Shown: one piece after another, positions 15,655 to 24,444 of the stretch
How positions within the stretch are numbered: the first letter of the stretch is position 1
How the letters are laid out: each line of letters starts with the position of its first letter
Source: CBFHSF01 sp965658445
GTDB lineage: Bacteria > Bacteroidota > Bacteroidia > Flavobacteriales > Schleiferiaceae
DNA length: 64,000 bases
Reading direction: 5' to 3'
Assembly: GCA_965658445.1 (NCBI GenBank)
Contig: CBFHSF010000012.1
Coordinates: forward strand, 1 to 64,000
The notes under the pieces: model-generated
What the model was told of the DNA's origin: nothing
Databases searched by the model: none
The model's input: the letters and a program-made list of their open reading frames with translations, nothing else
Position numbers and translations under genes: made by a program

Positions 15655-16674
15655 ATGATGAATAAATTAAGCGCCTGGATTTTTCTCCTCATTCCCCTGG
15701 CATTTATTTCATGCGACAACGAATTGGACGTCAATGGACCGTTTCAAGAGAACACCGTTGTATATGCCATTTTAGATCCCGCTCAAGATACTCAATGGGT
15801 TCGCGTTCAACGCGCCTTTATGGGCGATCAAGGAGCGGACGGTGGACGCAACAATCCCGATTCCCTTTATTACTCTCAACTGCAAGTAAAGGTGACTGAA
15901 CTGTTTAACGGCAACCTTACGGAGCATATTCTTACAAAGGATTCTACCTCTAGACAATTGGAGGATGGATATTTTACAACGGAAGGATTTCACTTGTACC
16001 GATTTGAGGCTCCCATCAATCCGGATGCATCGTATGAGCTAGAGATTACCCGTCCAGACTCTACTTTGGTGACGAGTTTTACTCCCATCGTAGGAGATTT
16101 TGATATCAATTCCCCCAATAGCTTCCAGCGCCTAAACTTTGCCGGCCCCAACGGTCAAGATATGGGGTATAGTAGAGCGGTTAATGGAAGAATTTACCAA
16201 GGCTACATTCGCTTTTACTACAAAGAACAAAACCGATTTAGCTTTTATGACACGGCAAATTACTTCATTGACTTTCCTTTGAACACTCAATTCTCTTCCA
16301 CTTTAGATGGTAGTGGTGTTGACATCACCCAAAACGTAGGGTTTGATGACTTCTTCGGTTTTTTGGTTGCAAACATTGAAGCGGATCCTAATATTAACCG
16401 ATTCTTTAAACACTGTGATATCTATATTACTTCGGGTGAAGATGATTTTGCAACCTATCTCAATGTTACAAGACCTTCCAACGGAATTGTTCAAGATCGC
16501 CCTGCCTTTACCAATATAAACAACGGTTTGGGATTGTTTTCATCCAAAAATGTTTCCGAAAGAGAGTTTGTGGATCTAAGTCCGCGCTCTTTGGACTCAT
16601 TGTACTTTAGCGGACTGACCTGTGATTTGCGATTTGGAAAGCCGGCAACCTTAGACACTCTTTTCTGCCAATAA
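15655..16674 (+). CDS. Predicted surface/periplasmic lipoprotein of unknown function
   Basis: 339 residues from the ATG at 15655, chosen because it puts the lipoprotein signal at the N-terminus (MMNKLSAWIFLLIPLAFISC, lipobox Cys at about 20). An upstream in-frame ATG at 15631 would only add eight residues. The mature protein has beta-rich segments such as NTVVYAILDPAQDTQWVRV and RIYQGYIRFYY and is rich in Phe, Asn and Asp. It faintly resembles DUF4249-type lipoproteins that accompany TonB receptors, but I am not confident. It stands alone, with terminator 16731-16763 behind it. Confidence 0.65.
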   Translation: MMNKLSAWIFLLIPLAFISCDNELDVNGPFQENTVVYAILDPAQDTQWVRVQRAFMGDQGADGGRNNPDSLYYSQLQVKVTELFNGNLTEHILTKDSTSRQLEDGYFTTEGFHLYRFEAPINPDASYELEITRPDSTLVTSFTPIVGDFDINSPNSFQRLNFAGPNGQDMGYSRAVNGRIYQGYIRFYYKEQNRFSFYDTANYFIDFPLNTQFSSTLDGSGVDITQNVGFDDFFGFLVANIEADPNINRFFKHCDIYITSGEDDFATYLNVTRPSNGIVQDRPAFTNINNGLGLFSSKNVSEREFVDLSPRSLDSLYFSGLTCDLRFGKPATLDTLFCQ

Positions 16675-16730
16675 GACATATTGTCCGACAAATTCCGACA
16701 GATTTAAGACAAAATAAGACGTATATACAG

Positions 16731-16763
16731 AAAATCCTGCCACTTTGAGGGCAGGATTTTTTG
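16731..16763 (+). terminator. Rho-independent terminator between the lipoprotein gene and dnaK
   Basis: AAAATCCTGCC pairs with GGCAGGATTTT around a short loop, followed by a T-run. Confidence 0.85.
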
Positions 16764-16772
16764 TTTGGCCCC

Positions 16773-16788
16773 TTGGCACAATGATTGA
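16773..16788 (+). promoter_or_regulatory. Sigma-54-like element upstream of dnaK
   Basis: TTGGCACA-ATGA-TTGA has the GG/spacing layout of a -24/-12 sigma-54 promoter (TGGCAC-N5-TTGC), with the last base differing (A for C). It lies 48 bases before the dnaK start, directly after the preceding terminator. No TAnnTTTG element competes here. Tentative. Confidence 0.35.
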
Positions 16789-16835
16789 CCTAGTGCGGAT
16801 GTTAACTTGAAATTTTTAAACTCAACCATATAATC

Positions 16836-18746
16836 ATGGGTAAAATAATTGGAATTGACTTAGGTACCACTAACTCGTGTGTGGCGGTTATGGAAGGTAA
16901 TGAGCCTGTAGTAATCCCCAACAGCGAAGGAAAGAGAACAACACCTTCTATGGTGGCCTTTGTTGAAAACGGAGAGAGAAAGGTTGGAGATCCTGCAAAG
17001 CGTCAGGCGATTACCAACCCTACTAAGACTATCTACTCTATCAAGCGCTTCATGGGAGAGCCTTTTGACAACGTTTCTGCAGAAGCAGGTCGCGTACCTT
17101 ACGTAGTTGCCAAAGGAGACAACAACACTCCTCGCGTTGATATAGACGGTAGAATGTACACTCCTCAAGAGATTTCAGCTATGGTTCTTCAGAAGATGAA
17201 GAAAACTGCTGAAGACTACTTGGGTAGCGAAGTAACAGAAGCGGTTATTACCGTTCCTGCATACTTTAACGACAGCCAGCGTCAGGCCACTAAAGAGGCC
17301 GGTGAGATTGCTGGTCTTAAAGTGAGAAGAATTATCAACGAACCTACAGCCGCTGCTTTGGCGTACGGAATTGACAAAAAAGGTCAAGACCTTACCGTAG
17401 CAGTATTTGACTTGGGTGGTGGTACTCACGATGTATCGGTTCTTGAATTGGGAGACGGTGTTTTTGAAGTAAAATCTACAGACGGAGACACTCACCTTGG
17501 AGGGGACGACTTTGACCAGAGAATTATCGACTGGTTGGCAGATGAATTTAAGAACGAGGAGAACATGGACCTTACTCAAGATCCAATGGCCCTTCAGCGT
17601 CTTAAGGAAGCTGCAGAAAAAGCAAAAATTGAGTTGTCTTCTGGATCATCTACAGAAATCAACTTGCCATATATCACAGCAACGGCTAGCGGACCTAAGC
17701 ACTTGGTGCGCACGTTGTCTAGATCACAGTTTGACAAATTGACTGCTGACTTGGTAGAGCGTTCTATCGAGCCATGTCGCTCAGCTCTTAAGAGCGCGGG
17801 ACTTTCTGTAGGTGACATTGACCAAATCATCTTGGTAGGTGGATCTACTCGTATCCCAGCGGTTCAAGACGCAGTGAAGTCATTCTTCGGAAAAGATCCC
17901 TCTAAAGGAGTGAACCCTGACGAGGTAGTAGCCATCGGTGCTTCTATTCAAGGGGGCGTTTTGGCAGGAGATGTTCAAGACGTATTGCTTTTGGATGTGA
18001 CTCCACTTTCACTAGGTATCGAAACCATGGGAGGCGTCTTCACTAAGTTGATCGAAGCCAACACTACGATTCCTACTAAGAAGTCTGAGACATTCTCTAC
18101 AGCGTCTGACAACCAGCCATCTGTACAGATTAACATCGGACAAGGAGAGCGTCCAATGTACGCAGACAACAAAACCTTGGGAACCTTCCACTTAGACGGA
18201 ATTCCACCTGCGCCAAGAGGTGTACCTCAAGTAGAAGTTACTTTTGACATCGACGCCAACGGTATCCTTCACGTTTCTGCCAAGGACAAGGCTACTAACA
18301 AGGAGCAGTCTATCCGCATCGAATCTTCTTCAGGTCTTTCTCAGGACGAAATCGAAAAGATGAAGCGCGAAGCAGAAGCCAATGCGGATGCTGACAAGGC
18401 TGCCAAGGAATTGGTAGACAAAATCAACGGTGCAGATTCTATGATCTTCCAAACAGAGAAGCAACTTTCTGAATTTGGAGACAAACTTTCTGAAGGAAAC
18501 AAAACAGCCATTGAGGCGGCTTTGGAAGAATTGAAGAAAGCTCACGAAGCCAAAGACGTTGCCTTGATTGACCCAGCTATGGAGAAGATCAACGAGGCTT
18601 GGAAAAACGCTTCTGAGGAAATGTACAAAGCACAAGAAGAAGCCGGAGCTCAACCAGGAGCTGAAGGTGCTGCGGATGCGGGAGCAGAAGCAGGAGCAGG
18701 TTCTGCTGATGATGTGACTGACGTAGATTTCGAAGAGGTGAAGTAA
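16836..18746 (+). CDS. dnaK: Molecular chaperone DnaK (Hsp70)
   Basis: 636 residues. The ATPase domain (1 to about 385) shows IGIDLGTTNSCVAVMEG, VITVPAYFNDSQRQATKEAG, INEPTAAALAYG, FDLGGGTHDVSVLELGDG and ILVGGSTRIPAVQ. The inter-domain linker DVLLLDVTPLSLGIETMGG follows, then the substrate-binding domain with its helical lid, and the typical C-terminal tail ending DVTDVDFEEVK after an Ala/Gly-rich stretch. It binds exposed hydrophobic segments with DnaJ and GrpE, neither of which is next to it. Monocistronic: terminators on both sides. THDVSVLE has His where many DnaKs have Phe (TFDVS), a harmless-looking change. Confidence 0.98.
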   Translation: MGKIIGIDLGTTNSCVAVMEGNEPVVIPNSEGKRTTPSMVAFVENGERKVGDPAKRQAITNPTKTIYSIKRFMGEPFDNVSAEAGRVPYVVAKGDNNTPRVDIDGRMYTPQEISAMVLQKMKKTAEDYLGSEVTEAVITVPAYFNDSQRQATKEAGEIAGLKVRRIINEPTAAALAYGIDKKGQDLTVAVFDLGGGTHDVSVLELGDGVFEVKSTDGDTHLGGDDFDQRIIDWLADEFKNEENMDLTQDPMALQRLKEAAEKAKIELSSGSSTEINLPYITATASGPKHLVRTLSRSQFDKLTADLVERSIEPCRSALKSAGLSVGDIDQIILVGGSTRIPAVQDAVKSFFGKDPSKGVNPDEVVAIGASIQGGVLAGDVQDVLLLDVTPLSLGIETMGGVFTKLIEANTTIPTKKSETFSTASDNQPSVQINIGQGERPMYADNKTLGTFHLDGIPPAPRGVPQVEVTFDIDANGILHVSAKDKATNKEQSIRIESSSGLSQDEIEKMKREAEANADADKAAKELVDKINGADSMIFQTEKQLSEFGDKLSEGNKTAIEAALEELKKAHEAKDVALIDPAMEKINEAWKNASEEMYKAQEEAGAQPGAEGAADAGAEAGAGSADDVTDVDFEEVK

Positions 18747-18767
18747 TTCATCCTTTCTAGATAAATG

Positions 18768-18797
18768 AAAAGGCCACCCATTGGGTGGCCTTTTTTT
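18768..18797 (+). terminator. Rho-independent terminator of dnaK
   Basis: AAAGGCCACCC and GGGTGGCCTTT form a strong stem, followed by seven T. Confidence 0.9.
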
Positions 18798-18848
18798 ATG
18801 ATTTAGACTGAAAATCGACTACTTATAACTTACTACTCATCACTCACT

Positions 18849-18886
18849 GCTTACTCTCGACTAATGTCGAGATTGGGTGCAGCCCC
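18849..18886. repeat. Dispersed 38-bp intergenic repeat, copy 1
   Basis: This block matches 33646-33683 at 37 of 38 positions. It holds the perfect hairpin CTCGAC-TAAT-GTCGAG and ends GGGTGCAGCCCC. It sits in the 281-bp gap after dnaK among low-complexity words (ACTCATCACTCAC on the left; CCCAGTCCCTAGTTCCC on the right, to about 19026). Confidence 0.7.
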
Positions 18887-19027
18887 TGTTTGTAGGGACT
18901 TGGGACTGGGAGAAGCTTTGCTTCTTAATTCTCATTAGTCAGAATCGGAATTGAGAGGTAGTTGTATATACAATAAGCCCTTCTATCTATTAAAAAACCT
19001 AGTCCCCAGTCCCTAGTTCCCAGTTCC

Positions 19028-19525
19028 CTATTTACTAAAAAGCTCTCCCATTTTATCTTGAATGCCCTTGCGCATTTCCATTAGGTCAATGGCGTATTTT
19101 CTGAGTTCAATTTCTCTTTCTGTATCCGGTTCGTAGGGAGGAACCTCGACGGTTTGTCCCGTTTCGTCCACAGCGGCAAATACAATCATACAATGACAAC
19201 AGAGTTGAGAATGACTGCTCTTGATGGAGCGGGAGTGAACCTCTACGTTAAAGTGCATACTGGTTCTTCCCGTGTAAACCAACTCAGAAGTTACATCTAC
19301 AAAGCTCCCAATGTGAATGGGTGCCAAAAAGCGAATTCCACTCACATAGATAGTAACCGAATAGGATCCTGACCACTGGACGGCATTGGCATATCCGGCT
19401 TGATCAATCCATTTCATGACCTCTCCTCCGTGCACCTTGCCGCCAAAGTTTACCGTATCGGGTTCGGCCAAAAAGGACATTCTAATGTTTTTCTTTTCCA
19501 TAGGAGATGTTTGGTTGTTTTTCAT
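19028..19525 (-). CDS. Acyl-CoA thioesterase, hotdog fold
   Basis: 165 residues. The hotdog signature is FGGKVHGGEVMKWIDQAGY (Asn/His/Gly/Glu before the long helix), then the strands VSGIRFLAPIHIGSFVDV and TSMHFNVEVHS. It hydrolyses the thioester of acyl-CoA; chain preference cannot be read from sequence. Length and architecture fit single-domain YciA/Acot-type enzymes. A second in-frame Met at codon 9 could be the real start. It follows nhaC by 16 bp and so may be co-transcribed with it. Confidence 0.85.
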   Translation of the reverse strand: MKNNQTSPMEKKNIRMSFLAEPDTVNFGGKVHGGEVMKWIDQAGYANAVQWSGSYSVTIYVSGIRFLAPIHIGSFVDVTSELVYTGRTSMHFNVEVHSRSIKSSHSQLCCHCMIVFAAVDETGQTVEVPPYEPDTEREIELRKYAIDLMEMRKGIQDKMGELFSK

Positions 19526-19541
19526 GGTGTACAGTTTGGCG

Positions 19542-21011
19542 TTATTCTTCTATGGTTTCTGTGGCTGCTTCACTTTCTGGGAGCTTTGCGATCTTAATTC
19601 CGATAAAGGCGAAGAGCAATGTCATCAAGGGAGATATTAAATTGAAAAAGGCATAAGGGAGGTAGGCTCCCGTGGCTACGCCCAATACACCACTTTGATA
19701 GGCTCCACAAGTGTTCCAAGGAATGAGTACAGAGGTAACCGTTCCGGAATCTTCAAGCGTTCTACTGAGGTTTTCTGGTGCCAAGCCTCTTTTGCGATAC
19801 AAGTCTTTGAACATCCTTCCAGGAACCACTAAAGCGAGGTATTGATCTGAGGCAGTTACATTCACAATCCCACAAGTAGCAGCGGTTGTCAGAACCAGTG
19901 AAGCGGTTCCTTTGGCAAGACGGGCCATTCCTTGGGTAATCATTCCCAAGAACCCCGTGGCTTCCATAGCGCCTCCAAAGACCATGGCCGACAAAATCAA
20001 AAAGACAGTTCCCAACATGCCTACCATTCCTCCAGAGGACAGAAGAGACTCTAGGGTGGGATTGTCTGTAGGTATGTTGATGTCTAGAGCCATGCTCTGC
20101 ATAACGACTTCGTAACTCGATAAAATGGCAGAGTCATAGCTTCCTAGTTGTGCGATTAGATCTCCTTGGAAAATTAAGGCAAATACAGTAGCCAAAAGAA
20201 CGCCTCCAAGCAAGGCAACCAAAGCGTCTACCTTTCTAATGATTAACAAAACCACAAAGGCGGGAACGATGAATAGGAAGGGGTTTATGTTGAAGTGGCT
20301 TTCAATCGCAGTCAATACCACCTGAATGTCTTCGTTGTTGAGTTCATTGGCCTCCGTAGTAAAACCTAAAATGGCAAATATGATTAAGGCAATAGAAATG
20401 GATGGAATCGTGGTCAATGCCATGTATCTAATGTGGGTGAACAAATCGGCTCCAGCCATGGCAGGCGCCAAATTGGTAGTGTCGGAAAGAGGAGACATTT
20501 TATCGCCAAAGTATGCCCCAGAAATAATGGCTCCTGCCACCATTCCCTCGTGAAGCCCCATGGCTTTTCCAATTCCAATCAATGCGATTCCCACCGTGGC
20601 CGTTGTCGACCAAGAACTTCCTGTTGCCACAGAAACCACGGCACAAATCAAAACGGAGGCCACCAAAAAGAAAGTAGGGTTTAGAAATTGTAGACCGTAG
20701 TATATCATGGCTGGCACTACGCCGCTAATCAACCAAGTCCCAGAAAGTGCTCCAATCAAAAGCAAAATCAAAAGGGGCTTTGTAGTATCAGAAATATTGG
20801 TTTTTATGGAAGACATTACGGTTTCGAAGGAGGTTCCGTAAAAGCTTCCCAAAAGAGCCGCAAAGGCTCCGGCTAACAAGAGAACCACTTGATTGGATCC
20901 CGAGACCGCATTGTCCCCAAAGACATAGCTCACGTTAAACCACAGTCCAAGAATTAAAAAGATAACGGGTAGTAGGGCGATGAGGATATTGGGCTTGTGG
21001 CTTGTTGTCAT
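19542..21011 (-). CDS. nhaC: Na+/H+ antiporter, NhaC family
   Basis: 489 residues with about eleven transmembrane helices. Family features include LLLIGALSGTWLISGVVPAM, GSSWSTTATVGIALIGIGKA, ISGAYFGDKMSPLSDTTNLA and SDQYLALVVPGRMF, followed by the conserved end VLIPWNTCGAYQSGVLGVAT. It exchanges cytoplasmic Na+ for protons at the inner membrane, fitting a marine or saline habitat. First gene of a possible pair with the downstream thioesterase. Confidence 0.93.
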   Translation of the reverse strand: MTTSHKPNILIALLPVIFLILGLWFNVSYVFGDNAVSGSNQVVLLLAGAFAALLGSFYGTSFETVMSSIKTNISDTTKPLLILLLIGALSGTWLISGVVPAMIYYGLQFLNPTFFLVASVLICAVVSVATGSSWSTTATVGIALIGIGKAMGLHEGMVAGAIISGAYFGDKMSPLSDTTNLAPAMAGADLFTHIRYMALTTIPSISIALIIFAILGFTTEANELNNEDIQVVLTAIESHFNINPFLFIVPAFVVLLIIRKVDALVALLGGVLLATVFALIFQGDLIAQLGSYDSAILSSYEVVMQSMALDINIPTDNPTLESLLSSGGMVGMLGTVFLILSAMVFGGAMEATGFLGMITQGMARLAKGTASLVLTTAATCGIVNVTASDQYLALVVPGRMFKDLYRKRGLAPENLSRTLEDSGTVTSVLIPWNTCGAYQSGVLGVATGAYLPYAFFNLISPLMTLLFAFIGIKIAKLPESEAATETIEE

Positions 21012-21036
21012 TTTTTTGGCTTAAAGCCGAAAACTA

Positions 21037-21082
21037 CAAAAAAAAAGCGGTCCTCATTGCCTTTGGGGGCATGAGAACCGCT
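21037..21082 (-). terminator. Rho-independent terminator of the Maf/PLP-lyase operon
   Basis: On the minus strand AGCGGTTCTCATGCC pairs with GGCAATGAGGACCGCT (minor mismatches) and is followed by nine T. It lies 23 bp after the stop of the PLP enzyme. Confidence 0.85.
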
Positions 21083-21104
21083 GCAGTATCGTTCAAAAGA
21101 GGAC

Positions 21105-22310
21105 TTATGAAATGGCGCCTACCTTTTTCATGCAGTCAACCATTCTTTCAAGGGTTCTTTCGATGTTTTGATCCAAACCAATGGAGAAGCGAATGATTCC
21201 ATCGCTCAAGCCCATTTCTGCTTGTTCATCTTCTGGAATTTCTGAAGACGTAGAGCTTCCCGGAGCAGAGAACAAAGTCTTGCTAAATCCGAGGCTCACT
21301 GCCAAATATCCAATGTTGGCGAGCTGCATTTCTTCCATCACCTGGTTGGCTGTGGCCAAGTCTCCCATATCTAGGTAGAACATCCCTCCGTACCCAAACT
21401 CTTTGTTCATAAGAGAGGTCATCAGTTCGTGTTGAGGGTGGCTCTTTAGTCCGGGGTATTTTACTTTCAATCCCATGGCTTCAAATTTCTCTGCCAAGAA
21501 TTGAGCATTGCGGCTGTGGCGCTCCATTCTCACGGGAAGGGTTCTCAAGTTTTTAAGGATAGAAGCCGAGCGCATGGTGTCTTGGCTTGGTCCCAGAAGC
21601 ATAGCAGCTCCAGAATTAACATCCATCATGGAGGCCACAAATTCTTTGGTTCCACAAGCTACGCCACCTACGGCGTCACTGGTTCCGTTGATGAACTTGG
21701 TCAAAGAGTGAATCACAACGTCTGCACCGTGTGTCTTAGGACAAATGATAAGCGGAGTAAAGGTGTTGTCAACCACCAATTGAGCATTTGCCTTCTTGGC
21801 CAATGCAGAAATTTTGGGAAGATCCGCAATCTCCAAAAGTGGGTTAGACAACGCCTCACAATAAATCACTTTGGTTTTATCGGTGATGGCCGCTTCAATG
21901 GCTTCCAAGTTGGTAGCGTCAACAAAGTTCACCTTGATGTTGAACTTGGGTAGGAAGTTTTTAAAGAAAGCGTACGTTCCACCGTAGATGGTACGGCTAG
22001 AGATGATTTCGTCACCGGCGCTACATAATTGTAGAATTACACTGGAAATAGATCCCATTCCGGACGCTGCACAGTGTCCGGCTTCTGTCCCCTCCATTCC
22101 TGCCAAGGCATCTCCCAAGTATTTGTTGTTGGGATTGGTGTGTCTTGAGTAGAGGTAACAACCTTCTTTTTCTACTTCAAAGAGTTCTTCCATGCTCGAA
22201 GCGTGGAGGAAAGTGTAGGTAGAAGAGTCTTCTATGGATGGGTTTACTCCACCAAACTCTCCAAAGTTTTGCAAGTCTAGGATTGCATCTGCGGGGTGAT
22301 GTTTTGCCAT
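21105..22310 (-). CDS. Cys/Met-metabolism PLP enzyme (methionine gamma-lyase / cystathionine gamma-lyase-like)
   Basis: 401 residues. Typical trans-sulfuration landmarks are YSRHTNPNNKYLGDALAGME, ASGMGSISSVILQL, VDNTFTPL and the PLP-lysine region VIHSLTKFINGTSDAVGG. These enzymes cleave or replace the side chain of sulfur amino acids. Substrate (methionine, cystathionine or O-acyl-homoserine) cannot be decided from the sequence alone. Only one base separates its ATG from the maf stop, so it closes the long operon that starts at or above ccmF. Family is secure, substrate is not. Confidence 0.85.
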   Translation of the reverse strand: MAKHHPADAILDLQNFGEFGGVNPSIEDSSTYTFLHASSMEELFEVEKEGCYLYSRHTNPNNKYLGDALAGMEGTEAGHCAASGMGSISSVILQLCSAGDEIISSRTIYGGTYAFFKNFLPKFNIKVNFVDATNLEAIEAAITDKTKVIYCEALSNPLLEIADLPKISALAKKANAQLVVDNTFTPLIICPKTHGADVVIHSLTKFINGTSDAVGGVACGTKEFVASMMDVNSGAAMLLGPSQDTMRSASILKNLRTLPVRMERHSRNAQFLAEKFEAMGLKVKYPGLKSHPQHELMTSLMNKEFGYGGMFYLDMGDLATANQVMEEMQLANIGYLAVSLGFSKTLFSAPGSSTSSEIPEDEQAEMGLSDGIIRFSIGLDQNIERTLERMVDCMKKVGAIS

Positions 22311-22311
22311 T

Positions 22312-22902
22312 TTATTGTGTTTTAGTAGCTAAATATTCTGATTGTAAGCGGTTTAAAGTAAAAGTCGGAAGACCTACTACATTAAAGTAATTACCTTCTA
22401 TTTTTTCGATGCCAATCATGCCAATGTACTCCTGAATGCCATAGGCGCCGGCTTTGTCAAGAGGTTTGTGGTGGTCAACATAGTATTTGATTTCAGTAGG
22501 GGTAAGGTCTCTAAAAGTCACATGCGTTACCTCGTGACCCAAAAGGTGGTTTTCGGAATCCATTAGACAAATCCCAGAAATGACTTGATGCGTCTCCCCT
22601 GACAAGCGCTGTAACATCTCTACTGCGTGTTCTGAAGATTGAGGCTTTCCGAAGCGCTGACCGTCCATCCACACCTCCGTATCCGAGGTAATGAGGACTT
22701 CTCCTGGACGCAAAGTAGCAGAAAGTGCTTTGGCTTTTTCTAGGGCGATGTGCTCCACCGTTTCTTCTCCGCTGAGGTTTTCGGGGGCAGACTCGTCAAT
22801 ATCAGCCACTCGGATTTCAAAAGAAAATCCCATTTCTTCCAAAAGTTGTTTTCTGCGTGGAGAGGCAGATCCCAATACCCAACGTACCTCCGGTTTTTGC
22901 AT
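22312..22902 (-). CDS. maf: Maf-like nucleoside triphosphate pyrophosphatase
   Basis: 196 residues, normal for Maf. Motifs are VLGSASPRRKQLLEEMGFSF (substrate-binding SxSPRR), SDTEVWMDGQRFGKPQ, SGETHQVISGICL and DKAGAYGIQEYIG. Maf proteins hydrolyse dTTP/UTP or modified nucleotides to the monophosphate, serving as house-cleaning enzymes. It lies between a prenyltransferase and a PLP lyase in one leftward operon. Confidence 0.92.
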   Translation of the reverse strand: MQKPEVRWVLGSASPRRKQLLEEMGFSFEIRVADIDESAPENLSGEETVEHIALEKAKALSATLRPGEVLITSDTEVWMDGQRFGKPQSSEHAVEMLQRLSGETHQVISGICLMDSENHLLGHEVTHVTFRDLTPTEIKYYVDHHKPLDKAGAYGIQEYIGMIGIEKIEGNYFNVVGLPTFTLNRLQSEYLATKTQ

Positions 22903-22986
22903 GTCGCAAGGTCTGAATTTCCAATGAATTAGAGGGAGGATTTAATGCCTTTTTGTGGGACTATTTATAATGCCTTTCTCATGGAA

Positions 22987-23907
22987 CTAGGCAAAAGAGC
23001 TCGCCACCAAGTAGGTGAAGAACACAACGGATGCAATTCCGGCAATCATGACCCCTTTGAGAAGAGTAGAAACTCGGTGGTAATACTTTACCTTTTGGGT
23101 AGACCACAATACGCCATTGGCATAAATTAAAGGCAGTACTAACAAGGTAATGGTATACACCCATACAGGAAATTCATCTTGCGCTTGGTATAAAAACCAG
23201 AAAAGCGCTGACAACGCCGATATATTCAAAACCGTATAAATGGATTTGGCCACGTTTTCTCCCCAAACTATGGGTGTGGTTTTTAATCCCGCCTTGCGAT
23301 CTCCTTCACAATCTTCCAAGTCTTTTGCAATTTCTCTGAGGAAGGTGATTACAAAACTAAAAAAGGCATATCCTCCAAAGACGTAGAGAAAGCCACGGTC
23401 AATATCCCAGGTTTCAGAAGTAATGGTTGGGAAGAAATCAAAAATGGGAATGACCAAAATGGTAATGGCCGCCAAAAGAGAAATCAAGAGATTACCAATA
23501 AGGGGACGTCCTTTGTAATAATTGGAATAAACCCAGAGTAAGGAAACAGCAATCAAGTGGATGATGCCAAAAGAAGTGTAGTCAATTCTCCATGCAATCA
23601 GGTACCCCAAACCAATTCCCAAACCGAAAAATATGGGAAACAGGGAGGAGGCTCGGTCTTCACTAATGGCTCCTGAAGCCATGGGTCTATTGGGTCTATT
23701 TATTTTGTCCGTAGGCAAGTCCTGAAGGTCATTGATTACATAACCGCCCGCCATCACCAAGAGAACGCTCAGCGTTAGAAGCAAATATTCCCAGGTTTCC
23801 AAAGCAACATTCATGTGCAATGGAAGGAGGAATCCCCATCTAAAGGCGATAAAAATAAGAGCCGTTATGGCCAGGTTAGGCCAGCGAATCAATTGTAAAT
23901 ACTTCAT
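22987..23907 (-). CDS. UbiA-family prenyltransferase (geranylgeranylglycerol-phosphate geranylgeranyltransferase-like)
   Basis: 306 residues, eight to nine membrane helices. The two Asp-rich prenyl-diphosphate sites are visible: VINDLQDLPTDKINRPNRP (about 59-77) and REIAKDLEDCEGDRKAGLKT (about 190-209). This second form (KDxEDxxGD) is the one found in archaeal-type geranylgeranylglycerol phosphate synthases and their Bacteroidota relatives. The aromatic or glycerol acceptor is not known here; it is distinct from MenA at 38327-39238. It follows the KdsC-like gene by 12 bp. Confidence 0.82.
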   Translation of the reverse strand: MKYLQLIRWPNLAITALIFIAFRWGFLLPLHMNVALETWEYLLLTLSVLLVMAGGYVINDLQDLPTDKINRPNRPMASGAISEDRASSLFPIFFGLGIGLGYLIAWRIDYTSFGIIHLIAVSLLWVYSNYYKGRPLIGNLLISLLAAITILVIPIFDFFPTITSETWDIDRGFLYVFGGYAFFSFVITFLREIAKDLEDCEGDRKAGLKTTPIVWGENVAKSIYTVLNISALSALFWFLYQAQDEFPVWVYTITLLVLPLIYANGVLWSTQKVKYYHRVSTLLKGVMIAGIASVVFFTYLVASSFA

Positions 23908-23919
23908 GCAAGGGGGGCT

Positions 23920-24444
23920 TTACCAAGTGTGGTCACCGGGGTGCATCCAGTTTCCTTGAACCTTTAACGTTTGTTCTATCACATCTCGTACACAACCCTC
24001 TCCACCTTTTTTGGGAGAAACGTAATCGCAGATGTTTTTGATTTCAGGAGCAGCGTCTGCAGGGCAGGTGGCTACACCTACGTATTCCAACACTTCGTAA
24101 TCGGGCATGTCATCTCCCATGTACAGGACTTCCTCTGCTTTGAGGTCATAAATGGCTTCCAATTCCTTGTACACATCAATCTTGTCAGAGGCACCTAAGT
24201 AAATGTCTTCTACTCCCAAAGCCTGAAGTCTTTCCTTTACGGCAAGGCTTTTTCCACCGGTAATGATAGCGAGGCGATATCCCTTGCGTATGGCCAATTG
24301 CAGAATGTAGCCATCCTTGGAATGGAAGGTTCTGATGGGCTCGTGACCGGGTATCATCTGTACGGTTCCATCGGTCAATACGCCGTCTACATCAAAGACA
24401 AAAGTCTTGACGTGATTGAGTAGTTCTTTATAATTTCTCTTCAT
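23920..24444 (-). CDS. HAD-IIIA phosphatase, KdsC-like
   Basis: 174 residues from the ATG at 24444. I chose this start because it gives the usual KdsC length and avoids a longer overlap with the upstream gene. HAD motifs are TFVFDVDGVLTDGTV (catalytic Asp pair), ITGGKS and MGDDMPDYEVLEYVG, with the substrate-capping HSKDGYILQLAIRKGY. The family removes phosphate from KDO-8-phosphate in lipopolysaccharide core synthesis, but Bacteroidota homologues may act on related sugars. It overlaps the DUF2520 gene by 17 bp. Confidence 0.85.
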   Translation of the reverse strand: MKRNYKELLNHVKTFVFDVDGVLTDGTVQMIPGHEPIRTFHSKDGYILQLAIRKGYRLAIITGGKSLAVKERLQALGVEDIYLGASDKIDVYKELEAIYDLKAEEVLYMGDDMPDYEVLEYVGVATCPADAAPEIKNICDYVSPKKGGEGCVRDVIEQTLKVQGNWMHPGDHTW

